Part shown: positions 17,683 to 25,916 of the stretch, one piece after another | Layout: every line of letters begins with the position of its first letter | How positions within the stretch are numbered: the stretch's first letter is position 1 | Source: Histomonas meleagridis | Lineage: Eukaryota > Parabasalia > Tritrichomonadida > Dientamoebidae | NCBI GenBank assembly: GCA_020186115.1 | Contig: WSYJ01000187.1 | Location: forward strand, 1-64,000 | Length of the DNA: 64,000 nucleotides | Reading direction: 5' to 3' | Notes under the pieces: model-generated | The model's input: only the letters and a program-made list of their open reading frames with translations | What the model was told of the DNA's origin: nothing | The model's database searches: none | Program-made: the position numbers and the translations under genes

Positions 17683-20600
17683 ATGAAGTTATTTATGCCA
17701 GCAATCCCAATGAGCACCACTTTGGGCTTTCTTCTCCTAACATCAATATTTCCTTTCATTATCAAATGTTCTGATACACTTGATATCGTAAATAAGGAAA
17801 CTGTTTCAAAAACTGATTATTCTTCAATCAAAGAAACAATCAGATATGTCAATATAGGAGAAGGTGTTAACACAATTGGATCTAGCGCATTTAGTGGTTG
17901 GTCTATTTTGACTAAAGTTACAATTGGTGATTCACTGACTGAAATAAGCTCTTATGCTTTTTCTTCATGCTCAATGTTAGAAACTGTCATATTTTCGAGT
18001 GGCAAAAGTTTACAAACCATTGGTAATCGTGCCTTTAATTTGTGCCCACTTTTAACTGGAATTTCCCTTCCTCAATCTGTTACAATACTTGGAATCAGTG
18101 TTTTCTCTGAATGCACTTCTCTGTCAACTGCCGTTTTAGGTCCAAATGTTGAAAGTATTGGGGAAAAACTTTTTTATCAATGTACTTCTTTAGAATCTGC
18201 AACAATTGAATGTAAATCAAAATCAATTGGAGTTAGTGCATTTGAACAATGCACTTCATTAATTAGTATAACTCTTCCCAACACGGTCACATCAATCGGA
18301 GAGTATTCATTTCAACGATGTGATTCCCTTCAATCGGTTGAAATTCCGAATTTAGTTACATCAATTGAATCGTCAGCATTTAGATACTGTTCTAAGTTAA
18401 CAACTGTCCTCTTTAGCATCGAAAGTTCATTAAACTTTATTAAGACACAAGCATTCTATCAATGCACAAGTTTGGTCTCTATTTCAATTCCTGACAAAAT
18501 TATATCGATTGGAAATTCCGCATTTCGTTATTGCGAATCATTAAAAACATTAAATTTAGGAAGAGACTTAACATTAATGGAACAATATGCATTTGCACAA
18601 TGTACAAGTTTACAAAGCGTTACAATTCCCGATTTACTTATTACGATCCCACAAAATTCATTTCGTGAATGTACAGTATTAAGCAAAGTTATCATTGGGT
18701 TAAAAGTTAAGACAATTGAATCATATTCATTTTTTGGATGTAAAAATTTGAAGACAGTTGTCACTAATGAAAATATTGCGACAATTTCTTCATATTCATT
18801 TTCTGGTTGCTCACAATTATCAGAAATTACATTTCCAAATACACTTAAGACGATTGAACAAAACGCGTTTTATGAATGTAATATAAACGAAATAATTATA
18901 TCAAATAATATTGTTATAGGTAACAAAGCATTTTATTCTAATAAAGGATTAACGAAATTAACAATAAATTCGGAAATTACATCATTTGGAACAGAAGTAT
19001 TTCGTTATTGCGATAGTTTAACATCAATAACATTAACGAAATTAATAACTATTCCTTCATATACATTTTCTTCATGCATTTCATTAGAAACTATAAGATT
19101 TCCAAATACGATTAAATCAATTGGAGATAATTCGTTTTCATATTGTTCAAAATTAACAAAAATTAATTTCAACGAAATAATTGAAACAATTGAATCAAGT
19201 TCATTTAGAAATTGTGAAAGTCTTTTAGAAGTAATAATACCGAATTCAGTTAAAACATTAGGAAGTTATTCATTTTATCAATGTTCTTCTATGATTACAT
19301 TTAATACAGGTGATGGCATTACAGAATTAAATTCATATTTACTTACAAATTGTAATTCATTAAAATATGTGACAATAGGTAAAGGTATAACTACAATTGG
19401 AAATAATTTATTTAAATCATATTCTTCTTTAGTTAGTGTCGAAATTAAAGGAGAAGTTACATCAATTTCATTATCTTTGTTTGATTCTTGTATTAACTTA
19501 GAGAAGGTAACATTACCAAATTCTATAACAAATATTAAAACTTCCGGATTCTCTAATTGTCAATCATTGAAATCAATTTCACTTAGCGATAATTTAATTA
19601 CAATTTCTTCATATGCATTTTACAAATGTACACAATTATCAGAAATTACATTTCCAAATTCACTTTTAACTATTGAACAATATGCTTTTAGTTATTGTGA
19701 TAATATCAATATGATTATTTTACCAAATAATTTAGCAACTTTAGATTATAAAGCATTTTATCAATGTACATATTTAACTGCGTTAACAATTAAATCAAAT
19801 ATAACAACTTTTGGCACAGATGTATTTGGAGGTTGTAAAAAATTAACAACAATTACAATATTAAAAGCAGAAACGATACCACAAAATGCATTTTCTTATT
19901 GCGAATCATTAACAAATATTAATTTATCAAGTTATGTTAAAACAATTGAAGATTATTCATTTTCATATTGTAATAAATTAACTAAACTTAACTTTACGGA
20001 AGGACTTAAAAGTATTGGACAATATGCATTTAGGAATTGTGAAAGTCTTTCAGAAGTAATATTTCCAAATTCACTCACAACAATTGGGGATAATGTGTTT
20101 TATCAATGTACTTCTTTAACTACATTTAATTCAGGTGATGGTGTTACTGAAATAAAAGCAAATGTATTTTCAGGATGTTCAACATCATTAAAATATTTGA
20201 CATTAGGTAAAGGTATCACTTCTATTAAATCCTCCACATTTAAATCATTTAATTCCTTAATTAGTGTCGAAATTAAAGGCAATGTTATAACAATTGAATC
20301 ATTTTTATTTGATTTATGTAAGAATTTAAAGAATATTATATTGCCAAATTCAGTTAGTTCCATTGGTCAATATGCATTTTCTGATTGTGATTCATTAGAA
20401 ACAATGAAGTTTGGCAACAATTTAACAATAATTGATTCATCTGCATTTTCTGGTTGTGATTTATTAAAATCTGTTTCATTTGGTGATAGTTTAACTACAA
20501 TTTCTTCATCTGCATTTTATAGATGTACACAATTATCAGAAATTACATTTCCTAATTCACTTTTAACTATTGGGCAGAATGCATTTTATGAATGTAATAG

Positions 20601-23586
20601 CATAAAAATAATAATTTTACCAAGTAATTTAGCAACTTTAAGTTCGAAAGCATTTTATCAATGTGCAAATTTAACTGCGTTAACAATTAAATCAAATATA
20701 ACAACTTTTGGCACAGATGTATTTGGAGGTTGTAAAAAATTAACAACAATTACAATATTAAAAGCAGAAACGATACCACAAAATGCATTTTCTTATTGCG
20801 AATCATTAACAAATATTAATTTATCAAGTTATGTTAAAACAATTGAAGATTATTCATTTTCATATTGTAATAAATTAACTAAACTTAACTTTACAGAAGG
20901 ACTTGAAAGTATTGGAAGATACGCATTTCAACATTGTGAAATTCTTTCAGAAGTAATATTACCAAATTCACTCACAACAATTGGAGACAATGTGTTTTAT
21001 CAATGTCTTGCAATAGACACAATTGTGTTTGGTGATGGTGTTACGAAATTAAGTACAAGTATATTTCCAAGCAGTACGAAATCATTAAAATATTTAACGT
21101 TAGGCAAAGGCATAACTACAATTGGATCTTCAGCACTTAAATCATTTGAATCATTAATTCGTGTTGAAATCAAAGGTAATGTTACCGAAATTGGTTCGTC
21201 AGCTTTTCAATATTGTTCTAATTTAAAGGATATTACATTACCAAATTCAGTTAAGTACATTAATTCTCTTGCATTTGCTGATTGTGTATCGTTAGAAGCA
21301 ATGCATTTTGGAAATAATATAATTACAATTGGTGAATCATCATTTTCTTATTGCACTAAATTATCGCGCATTAGCTTTTCTGAAGGACTTAAAACAATTG
21401 AACAATATGCATTTAGTCGATGCATACTCACTGAAGTAATATTTCCAAACTCACTCACAACAATTGGGGAAAATGTGTTTTATCAATGTCTTGCAATAGA
21501 CACAATTGTGTTTGGTGATGGTGTTACGAAATTAAGTACAAGTATATTTCCAAGCAGTACGAAATCATTAAAATATTTAACGTTAGGCAAAGGCATAACT
21601 ACAATTGGATCTTCAGCACTTAAATCATTTGAATCATTAATTCGTGTTGAAATCAAAGGTAATGTTACCGAAATTGGTTCATTAGCTTTTCAATATTGTT
21701 CTAATTTAAAGGACATTACATTACCAAATTCAGTTAGTTCCATTGGTTCATTTGCATTTTCTGAATGTGAATCATTAACAACAATGAAATTTGGTAATAA
21801 TTTGAAATTAATTGATTCATATGCATTTTCTAATTGCATTAAATTATCGCACATTATCTTTTCCGAAGGACTTGAAACAATTGGACAATATGCATTTAGT
21901 GGCTGTATAATTACTGAATTAGTTTTACCAAATTCACTTAAGACAATTAATAATTATGCGTTTTATAAATGTAAATATATAACATCTTTAACAATTGGTG
22001 ATAATATTAAACAATTTAACACTTATTCATTATCAGGATGTGAAAAAATCACAAAATTAATAATTGGAAAAAGTTTACAATATTTAACTAATACGCAAAT
22101 TAATTCATTTACTTATTTGAATAATTTAATAATCAAAAATTTGGATGAAATTAGTACAAAACAATTTTATGAATGCAAATATATTAAATATGTAACATTA
22201 CCTGATTCTGTTACCACTATTAATTCTTATGCATTTGCTTATTGTAGTAGTTTAGAATCTATAAAATTCGGTAATAACATATTAACTATAGGTAAATATG
22301 CATTTTATAACGCGAATTTAATCGAAATTGAAATTCCTGAACCATCAAATAATTATAGTGTTATTACAATTAATAATTATTCATTTGCTTATAATTATAA
22401 TTTAATATCATTTAAATTTTCAAATTCTTTATATAATTTGGGTGATAATATATTTAGAAGATGTAATAAATTAAAATCAATCGCATTACCTAATTCACTT
22501 ACAACAATACCATTAAATACATTTTATGAATGTTATAACTTAAATAATGTAATATTTGGTAATAACATCGAAACAATTGGTGATTATGCATTTTATAAAT
22601 CGTTAATTTTTAATATTATAATACCAAATTCTGTTAAAACACTTGGTAATGCAGTGTTTAGTGAATGTACATCATTAACTAATGTAACATTTGGAAGTAA
22701 CATCGAAACAATTGGTGATTATGCATTCTATAAATCGTCAATCACTAATGTTATAATACCAAATTCTGTTAAAGCACTTGGTAATGCAGTGTTTTCTGGA
22801 TGTTCGTCATTAATTAATATAACAATTGGAAGTGGAACATATTCATTACCGCCACATGCATTTAGTAATTGTTCAAGTTTAGTCGAAATTTATATACCAT
22901 CGAACATATTAACAATTGGAAATTATTCGTTCTCAAAGTGTTCATCACTTGTCACAGTTAACATAAGTGAAAATGTTTATTCCATTTATGATAATTCGTT
23001 TGGTAATTGTGATTCATTAAATTGCATATATTACTTTGGATTAAATGAGCCGCATTACATTGGAACTAATGCATTTCTAAATGTAAAAACAAATCAAGTT
23101 ATAGTTAATGAGTCATATAATGGCGATCACTTCGGTACATTAAAAGTTATAAAAGGATTTGAAGAATGTGATGAAACAACAGCAGAAGATTCTTCGAGTC
23201 AATCTTCTTCTTCGGCTACAATAACCATTGTAATTGTCATTGTAATTGTTATAGTTGTTGTAGTCTTTGTAGTAGTTATATATATCCGTAGAAAGAGAAT
23301 GAAATTGCAAATGCAGAAGAATATCCCATTACAAGATTCGTTGTTCGATAGCAATAATAATAACAATGCAAACGGAGGAACTGCGCAGCAAAATGTTAAT
23401 GATGTGAAACTGTTCCCTCAGAACCAACAAATTGATGTACCCGAAAGTAAAACAATTCCTCAGCAGCCAAATCAACTGTTCGAAGAAAATCCGTACCAAT
23501 TGTACCACCAAAACTATGAAGCGGATGTTAACCCGTACGCTTCACTCGAACAGAATTATGGAAATAACCCCGCGTATTACCTGTAG
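17683..23586 (+). CDS. Giant BspA-like leucine-rich-repeat surface protein 1
   Basis: The 1,967-residue type I membrane protein has a signal peptide (M-K-L-F ... F-P-F-I-I-K-C, about 1-30). More than 70 tandem 23-residue Treponema-type LRRs follow (pattern I-G-x-x-A-F-x-x-C-x-x-L-x-x-I-x-x-P-x-S-V-x-x). Then come a Ser-rich spacer, an Ile/Val transmembrane helix (about residues 1,850-1,875), a basic stop-transfer R-R-K-R-M-K and a Gln/Asn-rich cytosolic tail with N-P-Y-Q, N-P-Y-A and N-P-A-Y motifs. BspA-like proteins form the largest surface family in trichomonads and are linked to adhesion to host cells and bacteria. ATG 17683 follows AACGGTTACAAACGA. Third-position GC is higher at both gene ends than in the very AT-rich centre. 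Internal block duplications are listed separately. Confidence 0.95.
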   Translation: MKLFMPAIPMSTTLGFLLLTSIFPFIIKCSDTLDIVNKETVSKTDYSSIKETIRYVNIGEGVNTIGSSAFSGWSILTKVTIGDSLTEISSYAFSSCSMLETVIFSSGKSLQTIGNRAFNLCPLLTGISLPQSVTILGISVFSECTSLSTAVLGPNVESIGEKLFYQCTSLESATIECKSKSIGVSAFEQCTSLISITLPNTVTSIGEYSFQRCDSLQSVEIPNLVTSIESSAFRYCSKLTTVLFSIESSLNFIKTQAFYQCTSLVSISIPDKIISIGNSAFRYCESLKTLNLGRDLTLMEQYAFAQCTSLQSVTIPDLLITIPQNSFRECTVLSKVIIGLKVKTIESYSFFGCKNLKTVVTNENIATISSYSFSGCSQLSEITFPNTLKTIEQNAFYECNINEIIISNNIVIGNKAFYSNKGLTKLTINSEITSFGTEVFRYCDSLTSITLTKLITIPSYTFSSCISLETIRFPNTIKSIGDNSFSYCSKLTKINFNEIIETIESSSFRNCESLLEVIIPNSVKTLGSYSFYQCSSMITFNTGDGITELNSYLLTNCNSLKYVTIGKGITTIGNNLFKSYSSLVSVEIKGEVTSISLSLFDSCINLEKVTLPNSITNIKTSGFSNCQSLKSISLSDNLITISSYAFYKCTQLSEITFPNSLLTIEQYAFSYCDNINMIILPNNLATLDYKAFYQCTYLTALTIKSNITTFGTDVFGGCKKLTTITILKAETIPQNAFSYCESLTNINLSSYVKTIEDYSFSYCNKLTKLNFTEGLKSIGQYAFRNCESLSEVIFPNSLTTIGDNVFYQCTSLTTFNSGDGVTEIKANVFSGCSTSLKYLTLGKGITSIKSSTFKSFNSLISVEIKGNVITIESFLFDLCKNLKNIILPNSVSSIGQYAFSDCDSLETMKFGNNLTIIDSSAFSGCDLLKSVSFGDSLTTISSSAFYRCTQLSEITFPNSLLTIGQNAFYECNSIKIIILPSNLATLSSKAFYQCANLTALTIKSNITTFGTDVFGGCKKLTTITILKAETIPQNAFSYCESLTNINLSSYVKTIEDYSFSYCNKLTKLNFTEGLESIGRYAFQHCEILSEVILPNSLTTIGDNVFYQCLAIDTIVFGDGVTKLSTSIFPSSTKSLKYLTLGKGITTIGSSALKSFESLIRVEIKGNVTEIGSSAFQYCSNLKDITLPNSVKYINSLAFADCVSLEAMHFGNNIITIGESSFSYCTKLSRISFSEGLKTIEQYAFSRCILTEVIFPNSLTTIGENVFYQCLAIDTIVFGDGVTKLSTSIFPSSTKSLKYLTLGKGITTIGSSALKSFESLIRVEIKGNVTEIGSLAFQYCSNLKDITLPNSVSSIGSFAFSECESLTTMKFGNNLKLIDSYAFSNCIKLSHIIFSEGLETIGQYAFSGCIITELVLPNSLKTINNYAFYKCKYITSLTIGDNIKQFNTYSLSGCEKITKLIIGKSLQYLTNTQINSFTYLNNLIIKNLDEISTKQFYECKYIKYVTLPDSVTTINSYAFAYCSSLESIKFGNNILTIGKYAFYNANLIEIEIPEPSNNYSVITINNYSFAYNYNLISFKFSNSLYNLGDNIFRRCNKLKSIALPNSLTTIPLNTFYECYNLNNVIFGNNIETIGDYAFYKSLIFNIIIPNSVKTLGNAVFSECTSLTNVTFGSNIETIGDYAFYKSSITNVIIPNSVKALGNAVFSGCSSLINITIGSGTYSLPPHAFSNCSSLVEIYIPSNILTIGNYSFSKCSSLVTVNISENVYSIYDNSFGNCDSLNCIYYFGLNEPHYIGTNAFLNVKTNQVIVNESYNGDHFGTLKVIKGFEECDETTAEDSSSQSSSSATITIVIVIVIVIVVVVFVVVIYIRRKRMKLQMQKNIPLQDSLFDSNNNNNANGGTAQQNVNDVKLFPQNQQIDVPESKTIPQQPNQLFEENPYQLYHQNYEADVNPYASLEQNYGNNPAYYL
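19774..20900 (+). repeat. Internal duplication of 13 LRR units (offset 897 bases)
   Basis: A stretch of about 220 bases beginning TTAACTGCGTTAAC at 19774 recurs almost exactly at 20671. The offset is 897 bases, exactly 13 units of 23 codons. Similarity weakens outside the core. It indicates unequal crossing-over or conversion within the LRR array. Confidence 0.85.
21001..21733 (+). repeat. Internal duplication of 7 LRR units (offset 483 bases)
   Basis: About 245 bases starting CAATGTCTTGCAATAGAC at 21001 are repeated at 21484 with only a few changes. The offset of 483 bases equals 7 units of 23 codons, so the frame and the LRR register are kept. Confidence 0.88.
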
Positions 23587-23942
23587 TTAGTAAATCGGAA
23601 ATTTTTTGTTTTGTTTTTCATGTATTAACTGTCGCATTCACTAAGAAATTTATTCGCGAATCAGTTTTGGATATAATTTCCCAACTTCATTATGAAGTTT
23701 CATCAAAAAATCCCAAAAGTGATAATTAAAAACTTTCATTAGCGCTGAGTTATTATGTTTTTTTTTTTTTTTTTTTTTTTTTGTTTTTTGTTTTTATTTG
23801 TTCATTCCAATTTTCTTTCTTTAATTTAATTTCTTATCAAATTTTGCTCGTTTATTTCATATGAAATAAATTATATCTATGTATATATACTATAATTGAT
23901 ATTAAATATTTGATTTTATAAAAAATATTTTTTGATTTTTAT
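23587..23942. other. Convergent intergenic region with long T tract
   Basis: No gene is seen. A near-pure T run of about 25 bases begins near 23758 and is followed by TG-interrupted T runs. It lies between the 3' ends of the BspA-like gene and the minus-strand SapB gene. Confidence 0.6.
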
Positions 23943-24821
23943 TCAAAGATAAGCCCCAAAGCTTCTACAAATATCACCTGAATCTTGTCCTTGATCAAAC
24001 AAGTTGTAAATGTAATTGATATATTCAAATATACGATAACAATACTGTTTAGCGGGACACATTTCGCAAATATCCTCCGCTTCAAGCATTAATTCATTTT
24101 CATATGCTGATCGTATGATTCCCACAATACTTATGCACATATCGCTTCCTCCATGATTACTCACCGGTTCATTTGCGTTACATAACTTTAATGTGTCACA
24201 GATTTGTTTGGATGATTTTGTAAATCCTGATTGTGCGAATAATCGTAAAATTCCGCCAAGAGAAGTAAAGACAATTGTTTTGCAAAGAGTTGCATGGAGT
24301 TGTGGCGTTAATTTATTGCAGTATGCAATGACATAAGGTTTGATAGATTCACATGTGCGATGATTGCGTGAGAATTGGGTAACAAACCCAACTGTTTTGG
24401 CACAGATAGAACATGTGTCGGCATTGCTGAGGCTCATTGGAAGTTCGAAGTCACTGACAAAATCGTTGTCGTCCATGTCAAGATAAAGTTCAAGATATGA
24501 ATCATCGTCATCGCTGTTACTTACGCAAAGTTTCAGTTTGTCGCAAACATTGGAAATTGAAACTTTCTGCTGAATGAGTTCGGTGATTTTGGTGAGATAT
24601 TTGGTTATAATATTGTTGCAAAAGTCACGCCCAATCTTAAGGAACTTAGAACAGAGTTTTTGCGCTTCTTCTTGAACTTGAATTGGTTTGATTTTCGTTT
24701 TAATAATGTTGGAAATAACTGTAACAAGATGTTTGCAAATGGAACATGCAATGCCATTCTTAAGTCCTTCTGGAATTTCAAGGTATCCTTCCAAGACTGG
24801 TCTTATAGAATGATCGATCAT
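23943..24821 (-). CDS. Truncated saposin-like (SapB) protein
   Basis: From ATG 24821 the protein has 292 residues and about three SapB-type modules. The first has C-S-I-C-K and ends L-K-L-C; the second, C-S-I-C-A-K, ends L-K-L-C; the third is degenerate, with fewer cysteines, and ends without the usual final Cys. SapB domains are small disulfide-bonded helical folds that bind lipids; secreted trichomonad members include pore-forming types, but lipid carriers are equally possible. Compared with the four-module relative at 49963-51231, this copy lacks the signal peptide and the first module. Similarity starts abruptly at about residue 14. It is therefore likely a 5'-truncated duplicate, perhaps non-secreted or non-functional. 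The central 350 bases are almost identical to the relative. Confidence 0.7.
   Translation of the reverse strand: MIDHSIRPVLEGYLEIPEGLKNGIACSICKHLVTVISNIIKTKIKPIQVQEEAQKLCSKFLKIGRDFCNNIITKYLTKITELIQQKVSISNVCDKLKLCVSNSDDDDSYLELYLDMDDNDFVSDFELPMSLSNADTCSICAKTVGFVTQFSRNHRTCESIKPYVIAYCNKLTPQLHATLCKTIVFTSLGGILRLFAQSGFTKSSKQICDTLKLCNANEPVSNHGGSDMCISIVGIIRSAYENELMLEAEDICEMCPAKQYCYRIFEYINYIYNLFDQGQDSGDICRSFGAYL
24428..24785 (-). repeat. SapB conversion tract (pairs with about 50370-50735, inverted)
   Basis: About 360 bases covering the second SapB module and the acidic linker are about 98% identical, by eye, to 50370-50735 on the plus strand. Flanking parts of the two genes are clearly diverged or absent. 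Confidence 0.85.
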
Positions 24822-25037
24822 AAAAGATTTCAATGCGGATTTTTCTCGCAACACACGTGAATTTATGATGTATCCTCTTTATTATATGAAATGCAAATGT
24901 TTATTTATCACTGTTCTTTTCTCAGGTTCATCTACAAGTTTCTCACCCAAATTAAACTTGTTGTCAATGACTTTGGTTCAATATTTTGACTAAATTATTG
25001 AAATGGAAAAGTGACAAATATCTACTCAAAGAGTGAA

Positions 25038-25601
25038 ATGGAAATCTTTGCCAATCTATTCAGCAAATGTTTTGCTAAACCAAAAATTAAGATCATTATG
25101 TACGGACTTTGTGATTCAGGGAAAACAGCAATCTTAAATAGAATTAAATTAAATGAATTTACTTGGAATACCATACCTACAGTTGGGGTAAATACCGAAA
25201 ATATCATGTATAAAGGATTTGAATTAGTAATTTTGGACATTGGAGATACTGGTGAAAGACTTCGTCCTCTTTGGAGACATTATTACAAAGGTACCCAAGG
25301 GTTTATCTATGTTGTTAATTCTGTGGAAACATGTAGAATTGACGAAGCACGAGAAGTGCTTAACGAACACTTTTTAGAAAAGATCGAAATGCCAAATCCC
25401 ATTTTGCATATATATCCAAACAAGCAAGATCTTCCAAATTCACACCCACCAAGCGAAATTGGAGAATTACTTCAGCTTAATGCTATTCAAGGTCTTATAT
25501 GGAAAGTTCAAGGGGCAAGCGCAAAAACTGGAGATGGAGTTTTCGAAGGATTGGACTGGCTCATTGAACAAGTTAAAATACGTGGTATATATGATATTTA
25601 A
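25038..25601 (+). CDS. Arf/Arl-like small GTPase with atypical switch 2
   Basis: The 187-residue protein shows Arf-family order. The P-loop is G-L-C-D-S-G-K-T. The switch-1 P-T-V-G-V-N-T-E is followed by the interswitch, and then D-I-G-D-T-G-E-R-L-R-P-L-W-R-H-Y-Y occupies the place of the Arf motif D-V-G-G-Q-x-x-x-R-x-x-W. N-K-Q-D and G-A-S-A follow. The second Gly and the catalytic Gln of G-G-Q are replaced (G-D-T), suggesting reduced or different GTP hydrolysis. The residue after Met is Glu, so there is no N-myristoylation. Arf/Arl proteins recruit coats and tethers to membranes. ATG 25038 gives the normal amphipathic N-terminal helix. It faces the 3' end of the WDR11-like gene. Confidence 0.85.
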   Translation: MEIFANLFSKCFAKPKIKIIMYGLCDSGKTAILNRIKLNEFTWNTIPTVGVNTENIMYKGFELVILDIGDTGERLRPLWRHYYKGTQGFIYVVNSVETCRIDEAREVLNEHFLEKIEMPNPILHIYPNKQDLPNSHPPSEIGELLQLNAIQGLIWKVQGASAKTGDGVFEGLDWLIEQVKIRGIYDI

Positions 25602-25916
25602 ACTTTTGTCTGTTTTTACATAGCACAGAGTGAATTTGAGATATTGTTAATAAATATATGTTTCGATTATTTTTTTCTTTAATTCATAACCATTATAATG
25701 CATTGTAAACATTATTTATCTTGAGAATTAATGTAAAATTTTTTTAGTTCCCAAAGTACTTATTATAATAATATATGAAATTAAGCTAACGAAAGTGAAT
25801 TTACAACTTCTTATTACATTTGAAGTGAATTTAAATATTTCAGTAAGTTCATTTTCATTGATTTGATATTATTTTCTAATAGAAAAATATGTGAAAACAT
25901 AACATTATTTATTACA
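25602..25916. other. Convergent intergenic region, no gene seen
   Basis: 315 AT-rich bases between the Arl-like and WDR11-like 3' ends, with no coding character and no clear structured motif. Confidence 0.5.

Noticed and set aside
17800-23100. Regular about 69-base periodicity suggesting a tandem or CRISPR-like array
   Set aside because: The period equals 23 codons of the LRR; spacers are coding and variable within one open frame.
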